From: Pseudomonas sp. GGS8 | GTDB taxonomy: Bacteria; Pseudomonadota; Gammaproteobacteria; Pseudomonadales; Pseudomonadaceae | DNA: 64,000 nt | Assembly: GCF_024168645.1 (NCBI RefSeq) | Contig: NZ_JALJWF010000001.1 | Location: 3,289,501-3,353,500 of the forward strand | Direction of reading: 5' to 3' | Shown: positions 18,282 to 28,378 of the stretch, piece after piece | Position numbering within the stretch: the first letter of the stretch is position 1 | How the letters are laid out: the number at the start of each line of letters is the position of its first letter | Notes under the pieces: model-generated | Database searches by the model: none | Seen by the model: only the letters and a program-made list of their open reading frames with translations | What the model was told of the DNA's origin: nothing | Made by a program: the position numbers and the translations under genes

Positions 18282-19534
18282 TTGCGCAGCTCCATGTGGG
18301 GGCGTTGCATCGGCAGCAGACCTTGAGGACGCCAGATCATCATCAACACCATCAAGGCGCCGAACATCAACATGCGGTATTCACTGAATTCACGCATCAT
18401 TTCCGGCAACAGAATCATCACCGTGGCGGCGAGTACGACGCCCAGTTGCGAGCCCATGCCACCCAGCACCACGATGGCGAGGATGGTCGCCGATTCGATG
18501 AAGGTGAAGGATTCCGGTGTCACCAGGCCTTGGCGCGCGGCGAAGAAGCTACCGGCGAAACCGGCGAAGCAGGCACCCAGGGTGAAAGCCGACAGCTTGA
18601 TGACCGTAGGGTTGAGGCCCAGCGCACGGCAGGCGATTTCGTCTTCACGCAGCGCTTCCCAGGCACGACCCAGGGGCATGCGCAGCAAGCGGTTGATGAC
18701 GAACAGGGCGAACAGAGACAACAACACCGCGATCAGGTAAAGGAAAATCACCTTGTTCACCGGGTTGTAGGTCAGACCGAAGTACTCGTGGAAAGTCTGC
18801 AGACCCTCTGCGGCGGTTTTATCGAAGGTCAGCCCGAAGAGTGTTGGTTTGGGAATGTTGCTGATGCCGTTCGGGCCGCCGGTGAGGCCGGTCAGGTTAC
18901 GCAGGAACAGACGGATGATTTCACCGAAGCCCAGGGTCACGATCGCCAGGTAGTCACCGCGCAAGCGCAGCACCGGGAAACCGAGCAGGAAGCCGAACGT
19001 GGCCGCCATCATTCCGGCAATCGGCAGGCAGATCCAGAAGCTCAGGCCGTAGTAGTGCGACAGCAGCGCATAACTGTAGGCGCCCACGGCATAGAAGCCG
19101 ACGTAACCGAGGTCGAGCAGGCCGGCCAGGCCGACCACGATGTTCAGGCCCAGGCCGAGCATCACGTAGATCAGCACCAGGGTGGCGATATCCACCGCAC
19201 CGCGAGAGCCAAAGAACGGCCAGACCAGTGCACCGATGATCAACGCAATGATGATCCAGCGCTGGGTGCTCGGCAGGGTCAGGAAATTACTGGCCTTGGC
19301 CGGCATGACCGGCATGTTGGGCGAGGATTTCCAGGCCGCGCTGATCTGCTGGTCGAACAGCACCCGCAGGAACATCAGCACCGAGCACGCGGCGATGGTG
19401 ATCAGTGTGGCGGTACTGGCGCCCTGGACTTCGAGGTTGATGCCGACGATGGTCAGTTTCAAACCGAGTACCGGGTAGGCAACGGCCCACACCAGCAAGG
19501 CGCTGAACAACGCCTGTTTAAGATTCCTAGTCAT
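18278..19534 (-). CDS. braE: Branched-chain amino acid ABC permease LivM/BraE
   Basis: 418 residues, inner-membrane permease. The N-terminal 100 residues carry extra hydrophobic segments as in other long LivM proteins; the permease core has [25 protein letters not shown] and the EAA-like loop [22 protein letters not shown]. It overlaps livH by four bases and livG by four, consistent with one transcript. Confidence 0.96.
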   Translation of the reverse strand: MTRNLKQALFSALLVWAVAYPVLGLKLTIVGINLEVQGASTATLITIAACSVLMFLRVLFDQQISAAWKSSPNMPVMPAKASNFLTLPSTQRWIIIALIIGALVWPFFGSRGAVDIATLVLIYVMLGLGLNIVVGLAGLLDLGYVGFYAVGAYSYALLSHYYGLSFWICLPIAGMMAATFGFLLGFPVLRLRGDYLAIVTLGFGEIIRLFLRNLTGLTGGPNGISNIPKPTLFGLTFDKTAAEGLQTFHEYFGLTYNPVNKVIFLYLIAVLLSLFALFVINRLLRMPLGRAWEALREDEIACRALGLNPTVIKLSAFTLGACFAGFAGSFFAARQGLVTPESFTFIESATILAIVVLGGMGSQLGVVLAATVMILLPEMMREFSEYRMLMFGALMVLMMIWRPQGLLPMQRPHMELRK

Positions 19535-20454
19535 ACTTTCTCAACCTCCGGACGGCCCAACAGGCCGGTTGGCCGGAACAACAACACCAGGACCAATAGA
19601 CCGAACGCCACGACGTCCTTGTACTGGTCGCCGAAGATATCGGCACCGAAGGCTTCCGCCACCCCAAGCACCAACCCGCCGAGCATCGCGCCGGGGATGC
19701 TGCCGATACCGCCCAGTACCGCGGCGGTGAAGGCCTTGAGGCCGACCAGGAAACCTGCGTTCGGGTTGATCACGCCGTATTGCATGCTCAACAGCACAGC
19801 TGCGATAGCCGCCAGTGCCGCACCGATGACGAAGGTCAGGGCGATGATGTTGTTGGTGTTGATGCCCAGGAGGTTGGCCATCTTGATGTCTTCGGCACAG
19901 GCACGGCAGGCGCGACCCAGACGAGAGCGGGAGATGAACAGTGTCAGGCCGAGCATGGCGATCAGCGTCACCACGAACACCACGATTTGCATGTAGGAAA
20001 TCAGCACTTCATGTGCGCCACCTGGCCCGATGGAGAAGTTGCCGGGGATCAGGTTGGAGATGGATTTGTCCTTGGAGTCTTGCGAAAGCAGAACCGTGTT
20101 CTGCAGGAAGATCGACATGCCGATGGCGGAAATCAGCGGGATCAGACGGTTGCTGCCGCGCAGGGGGCGGTAGGCGATCCGTTCGATACTGTAACCGTAG
20201 GCACTGGTCACGACGATGGTCGCGATGAAAGCCGCGGTCATCAATAACGGGACGCTCTCGAGTCCCAGCATGGCCAGCCCGGCGATGGCGATGAACGCCA
20301 CGTAAGAGCCGATCATGTACACCTCGCCGTGGGCGAAGTTGATCATTCCAATGATGCCGTAAACCATCGTATAGCCGATGGCGATCAGGGCATACGTGCT
20401 GCCAATGGTCAGACCATTAACCAGCTGTTGGAAAAAGTGATAGATGTCAGGCAT
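19531..20454 (-). CDS. braD: Branched-chain amino acid ABC permease LivH/BraD
   Basis: 307 residues, inner-membrane permease. Typical opening [41 protein letters not shown] and the loop [23 protein letters not shown] 231-base gap with a terminator separates it from the binding-protein gene upstream, so part of its expression depends on readthrough or a local promoter. Confidence 0.96.
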   Translation of the reverse strand: MPDIYHFFQQLVNGLTIGSTYALIAIGYTMVYGIIGMINFAHGEVYMIGSYVAFIAIAGLAMLGLESVPLLMTAAFIATIVVTSAYGYSIERIAYRPLRGSNRLIPLISAIGMSIFLQNTVLLSQDSKDKSISNLIPGNFSIGPGGAHEVLISYMQIVVFVVTLIAMLGLTLFISRSRLGRACRACAEDIKMANLLGINTNNIIALTFVIGAALAAIAAVLLSMQYGVINPNAGFLVGLKAFTAAVLGGIGSIPGAMLGGLVLGVAEAFGADIFGDQYKDVVAFGLLVLVLLFRPTGLLGRPEVEKV

Positions 20455-20633
20455 TACAGCGCTCCTAAAAACCTGATACGCATTTCACTGGTGGAGTCAT
20501 TTTCCCGCTCGAGGCCCATGGATCTGCATCCACTTCGAATTCGAGGTTTGCCAGCGAACCGCTGATGACGGTTTTGAGATTTTCAGGTGGGGAGGCTGGC
20601 GGATCACGCCAGCGCGGCCCAATACGTTCGTAA

Positions 20634-20665
20634 AATAAAGCCCACGGCACGCCGTGGGCTTTATT
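20634..20665 (-). terminator. Intra-operon terminator between livK and livH
   Basis: Strong hairpin with arms AATAAAGCCCACGGC and GCCGTGGGCTTTATT, 20 bases after the livK stop and about 180 bases before livH. It should give excess binding protein over permease. Confidence 0.85.
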
Positions 20666-20685
20666 GGCAGTCAGTCAGGCACGCC

Positions 20686-21813
20686 TTATTGAGGCGAAAC
20701 TTCAGTTTTAGGTTTGCCGAAGTGCCACTGGTAAACCACGAACTTGAAGTCTTTCAGGTCACCCTTGGCGTCGAAGCTCAGGTCGCCAGTCGGGGTCTTG
20801 AAGGTGCCTGCGTGGATGGCAGCAGCCACTTTGGCAGTGTCTTCGCTCTTGGCAGCCTTGATGCCTTCGGCGATGACTTCCACAGCCGAGTAGGCCGGGA
20901 ACACGAACGGACCGCTCGGGTCTTCTTTCTTGGCTTTGAACGCGTCAGCCAGGGCGATGTTGGCCGGATCCTGGTCGAAGGATTTCGGCAAGGTCACCAG
21001 CAGGCCTTCGGAAGCCTCCTTGGCGATTTGCGAAATGGAGTCGTTACCCACGCCTTCCGGACCCATGAACTTGGCTTTCAGGCCCTTTTCCTCGGATTGA
21101 CGCAGGATCAGACCCAGTTCCGGGTGGTAGCCGCCGTAGTAAACGAAGTCGACGTTGGCTTGTTTGAGCTTGGCGATCATCGAGGAGAAGTCTTTGTCGC
21201 CGGCGTTGATGCCTTCGAACACCGCAACCTTGACGCCTTTGGCTTCGAGGGTTTTCTTCACGGCACTGGCGATGCCTTCACCGTATTGCTGTTTGTCGTG
21301 CAGTACGGCAACGATTTTCGGTTTTACGTGATCGGCGATGTAGTTACCGGCGGCAGGGCCCTGGGCGCTGTCCAGACCGATGGTGCGGAACACCATTTTG
21401 TAACCACGGGAGGTGATGTCCGGGCTGGTGGCAGCCGGAGTGATCATGATCACGCCTTCGTCTTCGTAAATGTCGGACGCCGGTTGAGTGGAGCTGGAGC
21501 ACAGGTGACCGACCACGAACTTGACGCCGTCGTTGACGACTTTGTTCGCGACGGCAACCGCTTGTTTTGGATCGCAGGCATCGTCGTATTCAACGGCTAC
21601 GAGCTTCTTGCCGTCGACGCCACCCTTGGCGTTGATTTGTTCGATGGCCATTTTGGCGCCGCTGAACTGCATGTCGCCGTATTGGGCTACAGGGCCGGTT
21701 TTAGGGCCGGCGATGCCGATCTTGATGGTGTCAGCGGCGAACGAATGGCTGGCAACTCCGGCCAGAACCATAGCGGCAAACAGTTTTGAAATCTGCTTAG
21801 TAGCCTTAGTCAT
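20686..21813 (-). CDS. braC: Branched-chain amino acid binding protein LivK/BraC
   Basis: 375 residues. Sec signal peptide ending SHSFA/ADTIKIG, then the periplasmic type-I binding fold (GPKTGPVAQYGDMQFSGAKM, VVGHLCSSSTQPASDIYEDE, FRTIGLDSAQGPAAGNYI). Captures Leu/Ile/Val and hands them to BraDE. First gene of the cluster; the 350-base upstream region has a perfect 16-base palindrome. Confidence 0.96.
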   Translation of the reverse strand: MTKATKQISKLFAAMVLAGVASHSFAADTIKIGIAGPKTGPVAQYGDMQFSGAKMAIEQINAKGGVDGKKLVAVEYDDACDPKQAVAVANKVVNDGVKFVVGHLCSSSTQPASDIYEDEGVIMITPAATSPDITSRGYKMVFRTIGLDSAQGPAAGNYIADHVKPKIVAVLHDKQQYGEGIASAVKKTLEAKGVKVAVFEGINAGDKDFSSMIAKLKQANVDFVYYGGYHPELGLILRQSEEKGLKAKFMGPEGVGNDSISQIAKEASEGLLVTLPKSFDQDPANIALADAFKAKKEDPSGPFVFPAYSAVEVIAEGIKAAKSEDTAKVAAAIHAGTFKTPTGDLSFDAKGDLKDFKFVVYQWHFGKPKTEVSPQ

Positions 21814-22163
21814 AGTGCTCCACTCTTACTGTTGTAGTTTTTATAGTCCTGGCGCCGTAGCAGCAGAACCGGGTCAGATATCGTCGATATCCTCCGGAAA
21901 ATGCCCCCGGCAACTGTACCGGTACAGTGTAGAGCGCCGATTGTTGGCCTGGGAAGCTGGCGCCAGGGGGCAAAACCTGAGGGTGTCGCTTTATTGAAAG
22001 AAAAAGACAGAATAGCGGCGAGATGTTAGCTGGCTAATACTTGAAGCAGCAGCATTCCCTGGCTTTCCCGGGTTTTTCAATCGGTAACGCAATTGCATCC
22101 GGGTTTTTCTGGCGCAACACCGACGTTATCATTCACATCGATTTCTTTTGCGGACAGGAACCC
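21814..22163. other. Intergenic region upstream of braC
   Basis: No gene seen in this 350-base stretch. It contains the near-palindrome GATATCGTCGATATC at 21877-21891 and the perfect palindrome ACTGTACCGGTACAGT at 21913-21928, about 65 and 100 bases upstream of the braC start. Promoters for braC and the DUF2288 gene must lie here, but I cannot place -10/-35 boxes firmly. Confidence 0.6.
21913..21928. promoter_or_regulatory. Perfect 16-base palindrome, candidate operator for braC
   Basis: ACTGTACCGGTACAGT is its own reverse complement and sits 100 bases upstream of the braC start codon. The binding protein is not identified. Confidence 0.45.
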
Positions 22164-22469
22164 ATGACTCAAGAACCTAGCACCCTCTATGCCAAGCTGC
22201 TTGGTGAAACCGCATCTATTACCTGGAAAGAGTTGGAGCCGTTCTTTGCCAAGGGTGCCCTATTGTGGGTCGATCCTGGTCTGGATTTGATCGCCGCGGC
22301 AGAAGCAGTGGCGACCGATGAAGGCGAGAAAGTCGCTGCCTGGCTGGCCGCCGACAAGGTCGCCAAGCTGTCTGAAACGCGGGCGCTGGATCTTTTCGAG
22401 CGCGATCCGCAGCTGTGGGCTGTGGTGGTTTCGCCGTGGATCATGATCCAGGAAAGGGCGAAGGCTTGA
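22164..22469 (+). CDS. DUF2288 family protein
   Basis: 101 residues, soluble. The ATG at 22164 follows AGGAACCC. The start TLYAKLLGETASITWKELEPFFAKG and LLWVDPGLDLIAAAEAVATD match small cytoplasmic DUF2288 proteins common in gammaproteobacteria. Function unknown; it is a single gene between braC and a REP doublet. Confidence 0.8.
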   Translation: MTQEPSTLYAKLLGETASITWKELEPFFAKGALLWVDPGLDLIAAAEAVATDEGEKVAAWLAADKVAKLSETRALDLFERDPQLWAVVVSPWIMIQERAKA

Positions 22470-22668
22470 GTTCATGCACCTGTTTGGTGCTGACATTTAT
22501 CAGGAAAAAGTGTGTAGCCGAGTAGCGTGATGGCATGTTGCCGTGGAGAAAGGCCACAGAAAGGCCGCTATAACGGTGACGTAAACGTAACGGGAACAGT
22601 TTATTGAGCAGCCGATGGGCTGCTTAATTGTTTCTGGATGTTGGGACTTGTGGTGAGCTTTATGCCGC

Positions 22669-22753
22669 CATCACGGGCAAGCCCGCTCCCACAGGTACTG
22701 CGTTTTTTCAAAAGACAACGCAGTCCTTGTGGGAGCGGGCTTGCCCGCGATTG
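22669..22753. repeat. REP doublet, outward arrangement
   Basis: Arms CGGGCAAGCCCGCTCCCACA and TGTGGGAGCGGGCTTGCCCG lie in the opposite relative orientation to most doublets in this window, separated by about 40 bases. It borders the stop of the tubulin-like gene. Confidence 0.85.
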
Positions 22754-22766
22754 GGGGCGCCGCGGT

Positions 22767-24962
22767 TTAAGCCGTCTTGCCCGTATGGTTATTCAGCGAA
22801 ATAACCTTGGTCTTGCCAATCCGGTGACGATAGATCTCGCGCAGGTACTTGATCGCCTTCTTCACGCAATCGCGCGACAACCGAATGTCGTTGATCGAGA
22901 CGAACTTCTCCTTGTCGTTGATCAGCTCGCGGTACTTCTTCTCATACATCGGTTTGATCGCGTACCAGTTGGTGTCGAGGATCTTCGCCGGGTTTTCGAA
23001 TTCGTTGAGCAGTTCGTCAATGCGGTTTTCGTCGAAGTCTTCATTGATGATGAAGTCCAGGATCGAGTTGTCCAGGGTGTCATCGAAGCGGTACGGGTTT
23101 TTCGCAAAACAACGCTTGATGAACGCCACGATCAGCGTCAGGAAATCGTCCGACAGGCACGGGCTCTTGGCGATCAACGTGGTCAGCGACAGGTTGGCCG
23201 AGGCGCCGATCACCAGTGCATAACGCTTGAGCGTGGTGTTGGGGAACAGGCTGTTGAGGTGGGTCTTCAAGCGGTTAAGGTCCATATAGGACAGCTTGTA
23301 GTCCTTGGGCAAGGACACAATCGACACCACCGACGAGCAATTCTTGAAGAAGTGCAGGTCGTGCAATGCGGCCGCGTCATAGCCCGAATTCTTGTACTGC
23401 TCAAGCGAGGCGCGATAGCGCTTGGACTCGATTGGCAACAGGCTGATGCCTTCGATGGCCTGGGTGACTTTGTTGAAGTGCGGCAGGTCGATGGAGCGGA
23501 AGAACAGATCGTCGATGTTCAGGCGCTGCGGCTCTTTCTCGAACACCTTGAACTTGTCGCTGCTTGGCGGCGGGGTTTCCGGCACCACGGACTCGGCGTA
23601 GGCAATTGCCACGGGGCCGGCCAGGCTCATGAACAGGTCGTTGGCGTCCAGGCGAATGGTTTCGCCGATGTCGATGCCGGCACGACGGAAATAGTTCTGG
23701 TCGTAGTCGGTGGTCACCGCCTGTGCCGTCAGAATGTTGAATATCTGCTGTGAGATGTACTGGTTGGCGTGCTTTTCCATCGCGTTGACGTCGATGTTCT
23801 GAATGTTGCCGTCATCGCTTTCTTCGGCATAACGCATGATGTCGTTGGAGATCAGCATCATTGCGTTCCAAGGGCGAATACGGCCCATGACGCTGGCTTC
23901 GCTGCTGTCTTCGTTGGCGAAGTTGTAGGAGAAGTCCCACTCTTCCGACAGGTATTTGCACAGCAGGCGACCGGCGTTGATGTGCAGCGCTTCGGACATT
24001 TCACTGCGGTGATCGGAAATGTTCGGCAGTACGCAGATGCCGCTGGTGAAAATCGGCTCGAAGACGAAGGAATGGCCACTCTTGCCGTCGTGTTCGTCCA
24101 TCGGCTTGGTGTCGAACGTCTTGTTCATATACGAGTGCTGTTGGGCCAGGCCGAATTCCGAGGCCATACCCGAACCGGTACCGCCGCCGGCACTGAAGAT
24201 CGAGAAATACAGGCGCGACTGGTTGGCCTTGATCCCGCAGCTGTCGATCAGGTACGAGTGAATCATCTTCCAGTCGGGGCTGGAGAAGCGCTGGGTGTCC
24301 TTGTTCAGGATGATTTTGGCCAGGTACTGGCCGAGGATCGGTGCGTTACCGGCGCCACCGGCGTGGACTTCCGACAAGTCCATGATTTTCATTTTGCTGT
24401 AGTCGCGCAAAAAGCCGCTTTTTTCGCCCTTGCGCGAGAAACGGATGCGACCGGCGATGTCCTTGTCCAGGTCGCCGAGCATCACCAGCGGTTCCACCAG
24501 GAACACCGGTTTGGTGGCCTTGTTCGGCCCCAGGCGCAGGTTGTTGCGAATCCACTGCGCCGGGCTGTAGCCCTTTTCGGCGTAGCGCTTGTCCGGCGAC
24601 AGACGGTCTTCGTTATTGAATTCGTTGAGGTAGAACTTGCGGGCGTTGTACACCAGCTCCGCCACGTCCAGCGCGATGTTCGAACCGCAGCGGCCCAGGC
24701 CGATCAGGCACACCGAAGGGAATTCCTGGTCGTTGTGCTGTTCGTTGTCGCCTTCCAGATGGGGCGGGCGCGGGAACACCAGGTCGCGCAGGCCGTCGAG
24801 GTTGTCGAGGATGCGGTCGGTATTGGTTTCGGTGAAATACAGGTATTGCTGAGTCGACAGTGGACGCGACGGGGGCAATGGCTTCGACGATGAGGGGCTG
24901 TTCGCCGCGGGGCTCAGGGTCAGGTCGGATACCGCGGTGGCCGGATTGTTTTTAGAAGTCAT
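22767..24962 (-). CDS. Tubulin/FtsZ-like GTPase-fold protein of unknown function
   Basis: 731 residues from the ATG at 24962. A 70-residue Ser/Pro-rich start is followed by a Rossmann-like strand-loop, SVCLIGLGRCGSNIALDVAE (about 83-102), and then the tubulin/FtsZ signature FSAGGGTGSGMASEFGLA near residue 258. These two elements correspond to the T1 and T4 nucleotide loops of the tubulin superfamily (Tubulin_2-type proteins). The rest of the chain, about 450 residues, has no feature I recognise, and no FtsZ C-terminal tail is seen. No membrane segment or signal. Polymerisation and GTPase activity are inferred only. An in-frame ATG at 25007 lacks a ribosome site. Confidence 0.75.
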   Translation of the reverse strand: MTSKNNPATAVSDLTLSPAANSPSSSKPLPPSRPLSTQQYLYFTETNTDRILDNLDGLRDLVFPRPPHLEGDNEQHNDQEFPSVCLIGLGRCGSNIALDVAELVYNARKFYLNEFNNEDRLSPDKRYAEKGYSPAQWIRNNLRLGPNKATKPVFLVEPLVMLGDLDKDIAGRIRFSRKGEKSGFLRDYSKMKIMDLSEVHAGGAGNAPILGQYLAKIILNKDTQRFSSPDWKMIHSYLIDSCGIKANQSRLYFSIFSAGGGTGSGMASEFGLAQQHSYMNKTFDTKPMDEHDGKSGHSFVFEPIFTSGICVLPNISDHRSEMSEALHINAGRLLCKYLSEEWDFSYNFANEDSSEASVMGRIRPWNAMMLISNDIMRYAEESDDGNIQNIDVNAMEKHANQYISQQIFNILTAQAVTTDYDQNYFRRAGIDIGETIRLDANDLFMSLAGPVAIAYAESVVPETPPPSSDKFKVFEKEPQRLNIDDLFFRSIDLPHFNKVTQAIEGISLLPIESKRYRASLEQYKNSGYDAAALHDLHFFKNCSSVVSIVSLPKDYKLSYMDLNRLKTHLNSLFPNTTLKRYALVIGASANLSLTTLIAKSPCLSDDFLTLIVAFIKRCFAKNPYRFDDTLDNSILDFIINEDFDENRIDELLNEFENPAKILDTNWYAIKPMYEKKYRELINDKEKFVSINDIRLSRDCVKKAIKYLREIYRHRIGKTKVISLNNHTGKTA

Positions 24963-25159
24963 TGTGCGCCATATACCTGGACTGGTCGGCTCGGCGACAA
25001 GTGTCATCGAGTCATCACGAAATGGGATCTCGCGTCTTTTTGCAGCGCGAATGTGACCCTAGCGTCAGGACCTTGGCCTGAACATCGCTCGGGGGAATCC
25101 TTTCCTTAACCATGATGAATCGGCCAATATTCGACGATCTTTAATCAACGGGAGGCTAA

Positions 25160-26056
25160 ATGATGGCAACGTTGCCTGCGCTGGGGTTCGCCGGAATCGG
25201 CCTGATGGGGTTGCCGATGTGCCGACGTCTGTTGGCGGCCGGTTGTCCGCTGACGGTGTGGAACCGCCACCCGGCCAAGTGCGCAGCGCTGGTCGAGGCC
25301 GGCGCACGGCAAGTGGCGACACCGGCCGAGCTGTGTCAGCACGCCGATGTGGTGATGTTGTGCCTGGCCGATACCGCGGTGGTACGTGAGGTGGTGTTTG
25401 GCGCGGCAGGCGTTGCCGAGGGGGCGAAAAGCGGCCAGTTGCTGGTGGATTTTTCCAGCCTGGAGCCCACCGCAACGCGGGAAATGGCCACAGCACTGGC
25501 CAATAAAACCGGGATGGGTTGGCTCGATGCGCCGGTGTCCGGCGGGGTGGTCGGTGCCGAAGCCGGCAGCCTGGCGATCATGGTCGGTGGCGAGGCGGCA
25601 GACCTTGCGCGCGTGCGCTCGGTGTTGCTGACCCTTGGCCAGCGCGTGACCCACATGGGCCCGGTCGGCGCGGGGCAGGTGACCAAGGCCTGCAATCAGA
25701 TGATCGTCGCCTGCAATGCCTTGGTCATCGCTGAAGTGGTGGCTCTGGCCGAGCGCTCCGGGGTCGATGCCCGGTTGATTGCCGAGGCGCTGGCCGGTGG
25801 TTTCGCCGATTCAAAACCGTTGCAGGTTCTCGCGCCGCAAATGGCCGAAAGCCGTTTCGAACCGGTGAAATGGCACGTACGCACGCTGCTCAAGGATCTT
25901 GATACCGCCGTGAAGTTTTCCCGCGAGCAGGGTTCGGCCACGCCGATCAGCGGATTGGCCGCACAACTGATGCGCCTCCATGGGGGGCAGGGGTTTCTGG
26001 AAAAGGATCCGTCGACGTTAGTGCAGCTATACCGTGAGCCAGACTCAACGAATTGA
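25160..26056 (+). CDS. Beta-hydroxyacid dehydrogenase (3-HIBADH/tartronate semialdehyde reductase type)
   Basis: 298 residues. N-terminal NAD(P) loop GFAGIGLMGLPMCRRLL, substrate loop DAPVSGGVVGAEAGSLAIMVGG, and catalytic Lys in GAGQVTKACNQMIVACN. The family reduces or oxidises beta-hydroxyacids such as 3-hydroxyisobutyrate or tartronate semialdehyde; the substrate is not decided by sequence. GGGAGGC lies just upstream; ATG at 25160 or 25163 are both possible. Its last 110 bases overlap the convergent GGDEF-EAL gene. Confidence 0.88.
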   Translation: MMATLPALGFAGIGLMGLPMCRRLLAAGCPLTVWNRHPAKCAALVEAGARQVATPAELCQHADVVMLCLADTAVVREVVFGAAGVAEGAKSGQLLVDFSSLEPTATREMATALANKTGMGWLDAPVSGGVVGAEAGSLAIMVGGEAADLARVRSVLLTLGQRVTHMGPVGAGQVTKACNQMIVACNALVIAEVVALAERSGVDARLIAEALAGGFADSKPLQVLAPQMAESRFEPVKWHVRTLLKDLDTAVKFSREQGSATPISGLAAQLMRLHGGQGFLEKDPSTLVQLYREPDSTN

Positions 26057-28241
26057 TGGTGTGCATGTGCTTGCGCTGGTTGATTTCGGCCAGCACCGGG
26101 CGCAACTCAACCAGTGGCACCGGACGGCTCAGCAAGTAGCCCTGAACGAAATCGCAGCCGTGGCGTTCGAGAAAATCGTATTGCTCGAAGGTTTCGACGC
26201 CTTCGGTGACGACCTGCAAATGCAGGGTGTGGGCCATGACGATAATGGCCTGGACGATTTCCATGTCCTGGGTGGCCTTGGGGATGTCCTGAATGAACGA
26301 GCGGTCGATCTTCAGCGTGTTTAATGGCAGGCGCCTGAGGTAGGCCAGGGATGAATAGCCGGTGCCGAAGTCGTCGATCGACAACGAAACGCCAAGGGCG
26401 CGAATCTGCCGCAGCAATACCAGGGTGTTGGCGATATTGCCCATCAGCGCATTCTCGGTCACTTCCAGTTCCAGCCGGTGTGGTGCCACCCCGAAGAGGT
26501 GCAGGGCGTGTTCGATTTCATTGGCCAGCTCTTCTCGCGCCAGGTTCAGGGGCGAACAATTCACCGCGATTTTGAGGTCTTCGCAATTGTGGCGGGACAG
26601 TTCGCCCAAGTCCTCGCAGGCCTTGCGCAGCACCCAGTTGTCCAGATCGGCGATCAGGCCGTTGGCCTCGGCGATGGCGATGAACCGATCCGGTGTCAGC
26701 AATCCGTGAACCGGGTGTTGCCAACGGACCAGCGCTTCAAGTTTGGTGACTCGGCCGATTCTCAGGTCATGGATCGGTTGGTAATACAGCATCAACCCGA
26801 TGTTTTCGCGCAGTGCGTGACGCAGTTCTTCTTCGAGTTGCAACTCCAGTGTGGCGCGGGTTTTCAGGTTTGAGCTGAAAAAGTGCAGGGCGTTACGACC
26901 GCAATCTTTGGATTGGTACAGCGCCAGATCGGCGTTTTTCAGCAGTTCTTCGCAGGTTTTGCCGTCTTCCGGAAACAGGCTGATGCCGATGCTGGTGGTC
27001 ATGACCATGCGCCGTCCGGACAACTCGATGGGTTCCTTCATTTTCAGCATGATGCGCTGGGCCATTTGCCGCGCCTCTTCACGGTCGTAGAGGCTGATGA
27101 GGATGCAGAATTCGTCGCCACCAAAACGCGCCACCACGTCTTCGTGGCTGCGGACCGAGGCTTTGATGTGGCTGGCCAGGACTTTGAGCAATTCGTCGCC
27201 GGCGTCATGGCCGAGGCTGTCGTTGATTCGCTTGAAGTGGTCGATGTCCAGGAACATCACCGCCAGCATGCCGCCTTCGTTGGTTTTCTCGATGAGTCTC
27301 TCGGCGAAGAGCTGGTTGAAACCCCGGCGATTGATCAGGTTGGTCAAGGGGTCGTAGTGCGCCACCTGTTGCAGCGACATGCGTGCCTGGTCCAGTTGAC
27401 CGAGCAGGGCGTTGACCCGCTGCAGGTCGGACTCCTTGTGTTGCAGCTTCTTGTCCGCCAGTGCGGCACTGATGCTGCTGCCGATGATCAGCAGCGCCAT
27501 CACCGCCACCGTCAGCCCCAGTTGCAGGTGATTATTGTCGTCGGGCAGCGGTTGAAGGCTGTCATCGGGCAGCATCAGGTTGAGCGATGCCATGCCGGTG
27601 AAGTGCATGCTGACAATGCCGGCCCCGAGCACCAGACTGGCGGTGTATTTGAGCAGCAGATGATACGCACCGGTGTCATCGCGCAAGTGACTGGAAATCA
27701 ATAGGGCAGCCAGGCTGGCCCCGATAGCGATCACGACGGAGAGCACGAACAGGACGGGTTGGTAATAGACCTGCGCATTCGATCGCAGCGCGGCCATGCC
27801 GACGTAGTGCATGGTCGCGATGCCCAGGCCGATCCACACCGCGGCCCGCAGGTATTGCCAGAAATTCAGCTGGGGATGGCTGAGGGTGTACATGGCCAGC
27901 CACGAGGCGGTCAGGGCGAACAACAGCGAGATCAGGGTGGTGGGCAGGTGGTAATGGATCTCGATCGGCGCCTGGAAGGCCAGCATGCTGATGAAATGCA
28001 TGGACCAGATACCGCCCGCCAGACACCCGGCGCCGATCCAGCGCCAGAGTCGTTGAGAGGCGGATTTTTCCACATGACCCACCCGCTCGGTCATGTCCAG
28101 CGTAGCGAAACCGGCCGTGCAGGCGACCAGATAGGCCAGCAACACCAGAAACGGGTTATGGGTGCAATTGAGGATGACCTGCCCGCTTTCCGGTAGCTCG
28201 GTCATGAAATGCAAACCAAGCCACTCCATAGCATGTCCCAT
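25947..28241 (-). CDS. MHYT-GGDEF-EAL cyclic-di-GMP signalling protein
   Basis: 764 residues. An N-terminal MHYT sensor (about 1-255) has seven membrane segments and the motifs MHFISM, MHYVGM and MHFTGM, thought to bind a metal and sense a diatomic gas. A short coiled linker leads to a GGDEF domain (motif RFGGDEFCILIS intact; the inhibitory RxxD site is replaced by SHED) and an EAL domain (EALVRWQHP, ELEVTENALMGN, DDFGTGYSSL, KIDRSF all intact). This suggests c-di-GMP phosphodiesterase activity with possible synthase activity. The last 110 bases overlap the convergent dehydrogenase gene. Confidence 0.93.
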   Translation of the reverse strand: MGHAMEWLGLHFMTELPESGQVILNCTHNPFLVLLAYLVACTAGFATLDMTERVGHVEKSASQRLWRWIGAGCLAGGIWSMHFISMLAFQAPIEIHYHLPTTLISLLFALTASWLAMYTLSHPQLNFWQYLRAAVWIGLGIATMHYVGMAALRSNAQVYYQPVLFVLSVVIAIGASLAALLISSHLRDDTGAYHLLLKYTASLVLGAGIVSMHFTGMASLNLMLPDDSLQPLPDDNNHLQLGLTVAVMALLIIGSSISAALADKKLQHKESDLQRVNALLGQLDQARMSLQQVAHYDPLTNLINRRGFNQLFAERLIEKTNEGGMLAVMFLDIDHFKRINDSLGHDAGDELLKVLASHIKASVRSHEDVVARFGGDEFCILISLYDREEARQMAQRIMLKMKEPIELSGRRMVMTTSIGISLFPEDGKTCEELLKNADLALYQSKDCGRNALHFFSSNLKTRATLELQLEEELRHALRENIGLMLYYQPIHDLRIGRVTKLEALVRWQHPVHGLLTPDRFIAIAEANGLIADLDNWVLRKACEDLGELSRHNCEDLKIAVNCSPLNLAREELANEIEHALHLFGVAPHRLELEVTENALMGNIANTLVLLRQIRALGVSLSIDDFGTGYSSLAYLRRLPLNTLKIDRSFIQDIPKATQDMEIVQAIIVMAHTLHLQVVTEGVETFEQYDFLERHGCDFVQGYLLSRPVPLVELRPVLAEINQRKHMHTINSLSLAHGIAALTSTDPFPETPAPHGGASVVRPIR

Positions 28242-28378
28242 CTGTGAGTCATCCTGGCCTGCGTCATGCGCGCTGGCGAATGCTGGCAGTATAGAGGGCT
28301 TACACAGAGCGCAAGGGGTGATAGCACATTGATGTCGAATATTTTTCGAATGGGCTTGATTGCGGTCGCTGCCGAGCC

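Noticed and set aside
17094..19996. Long open frames antisense to the bra/liv genes
   Set aside because: Shadows of well-identified ABC transporter genes.
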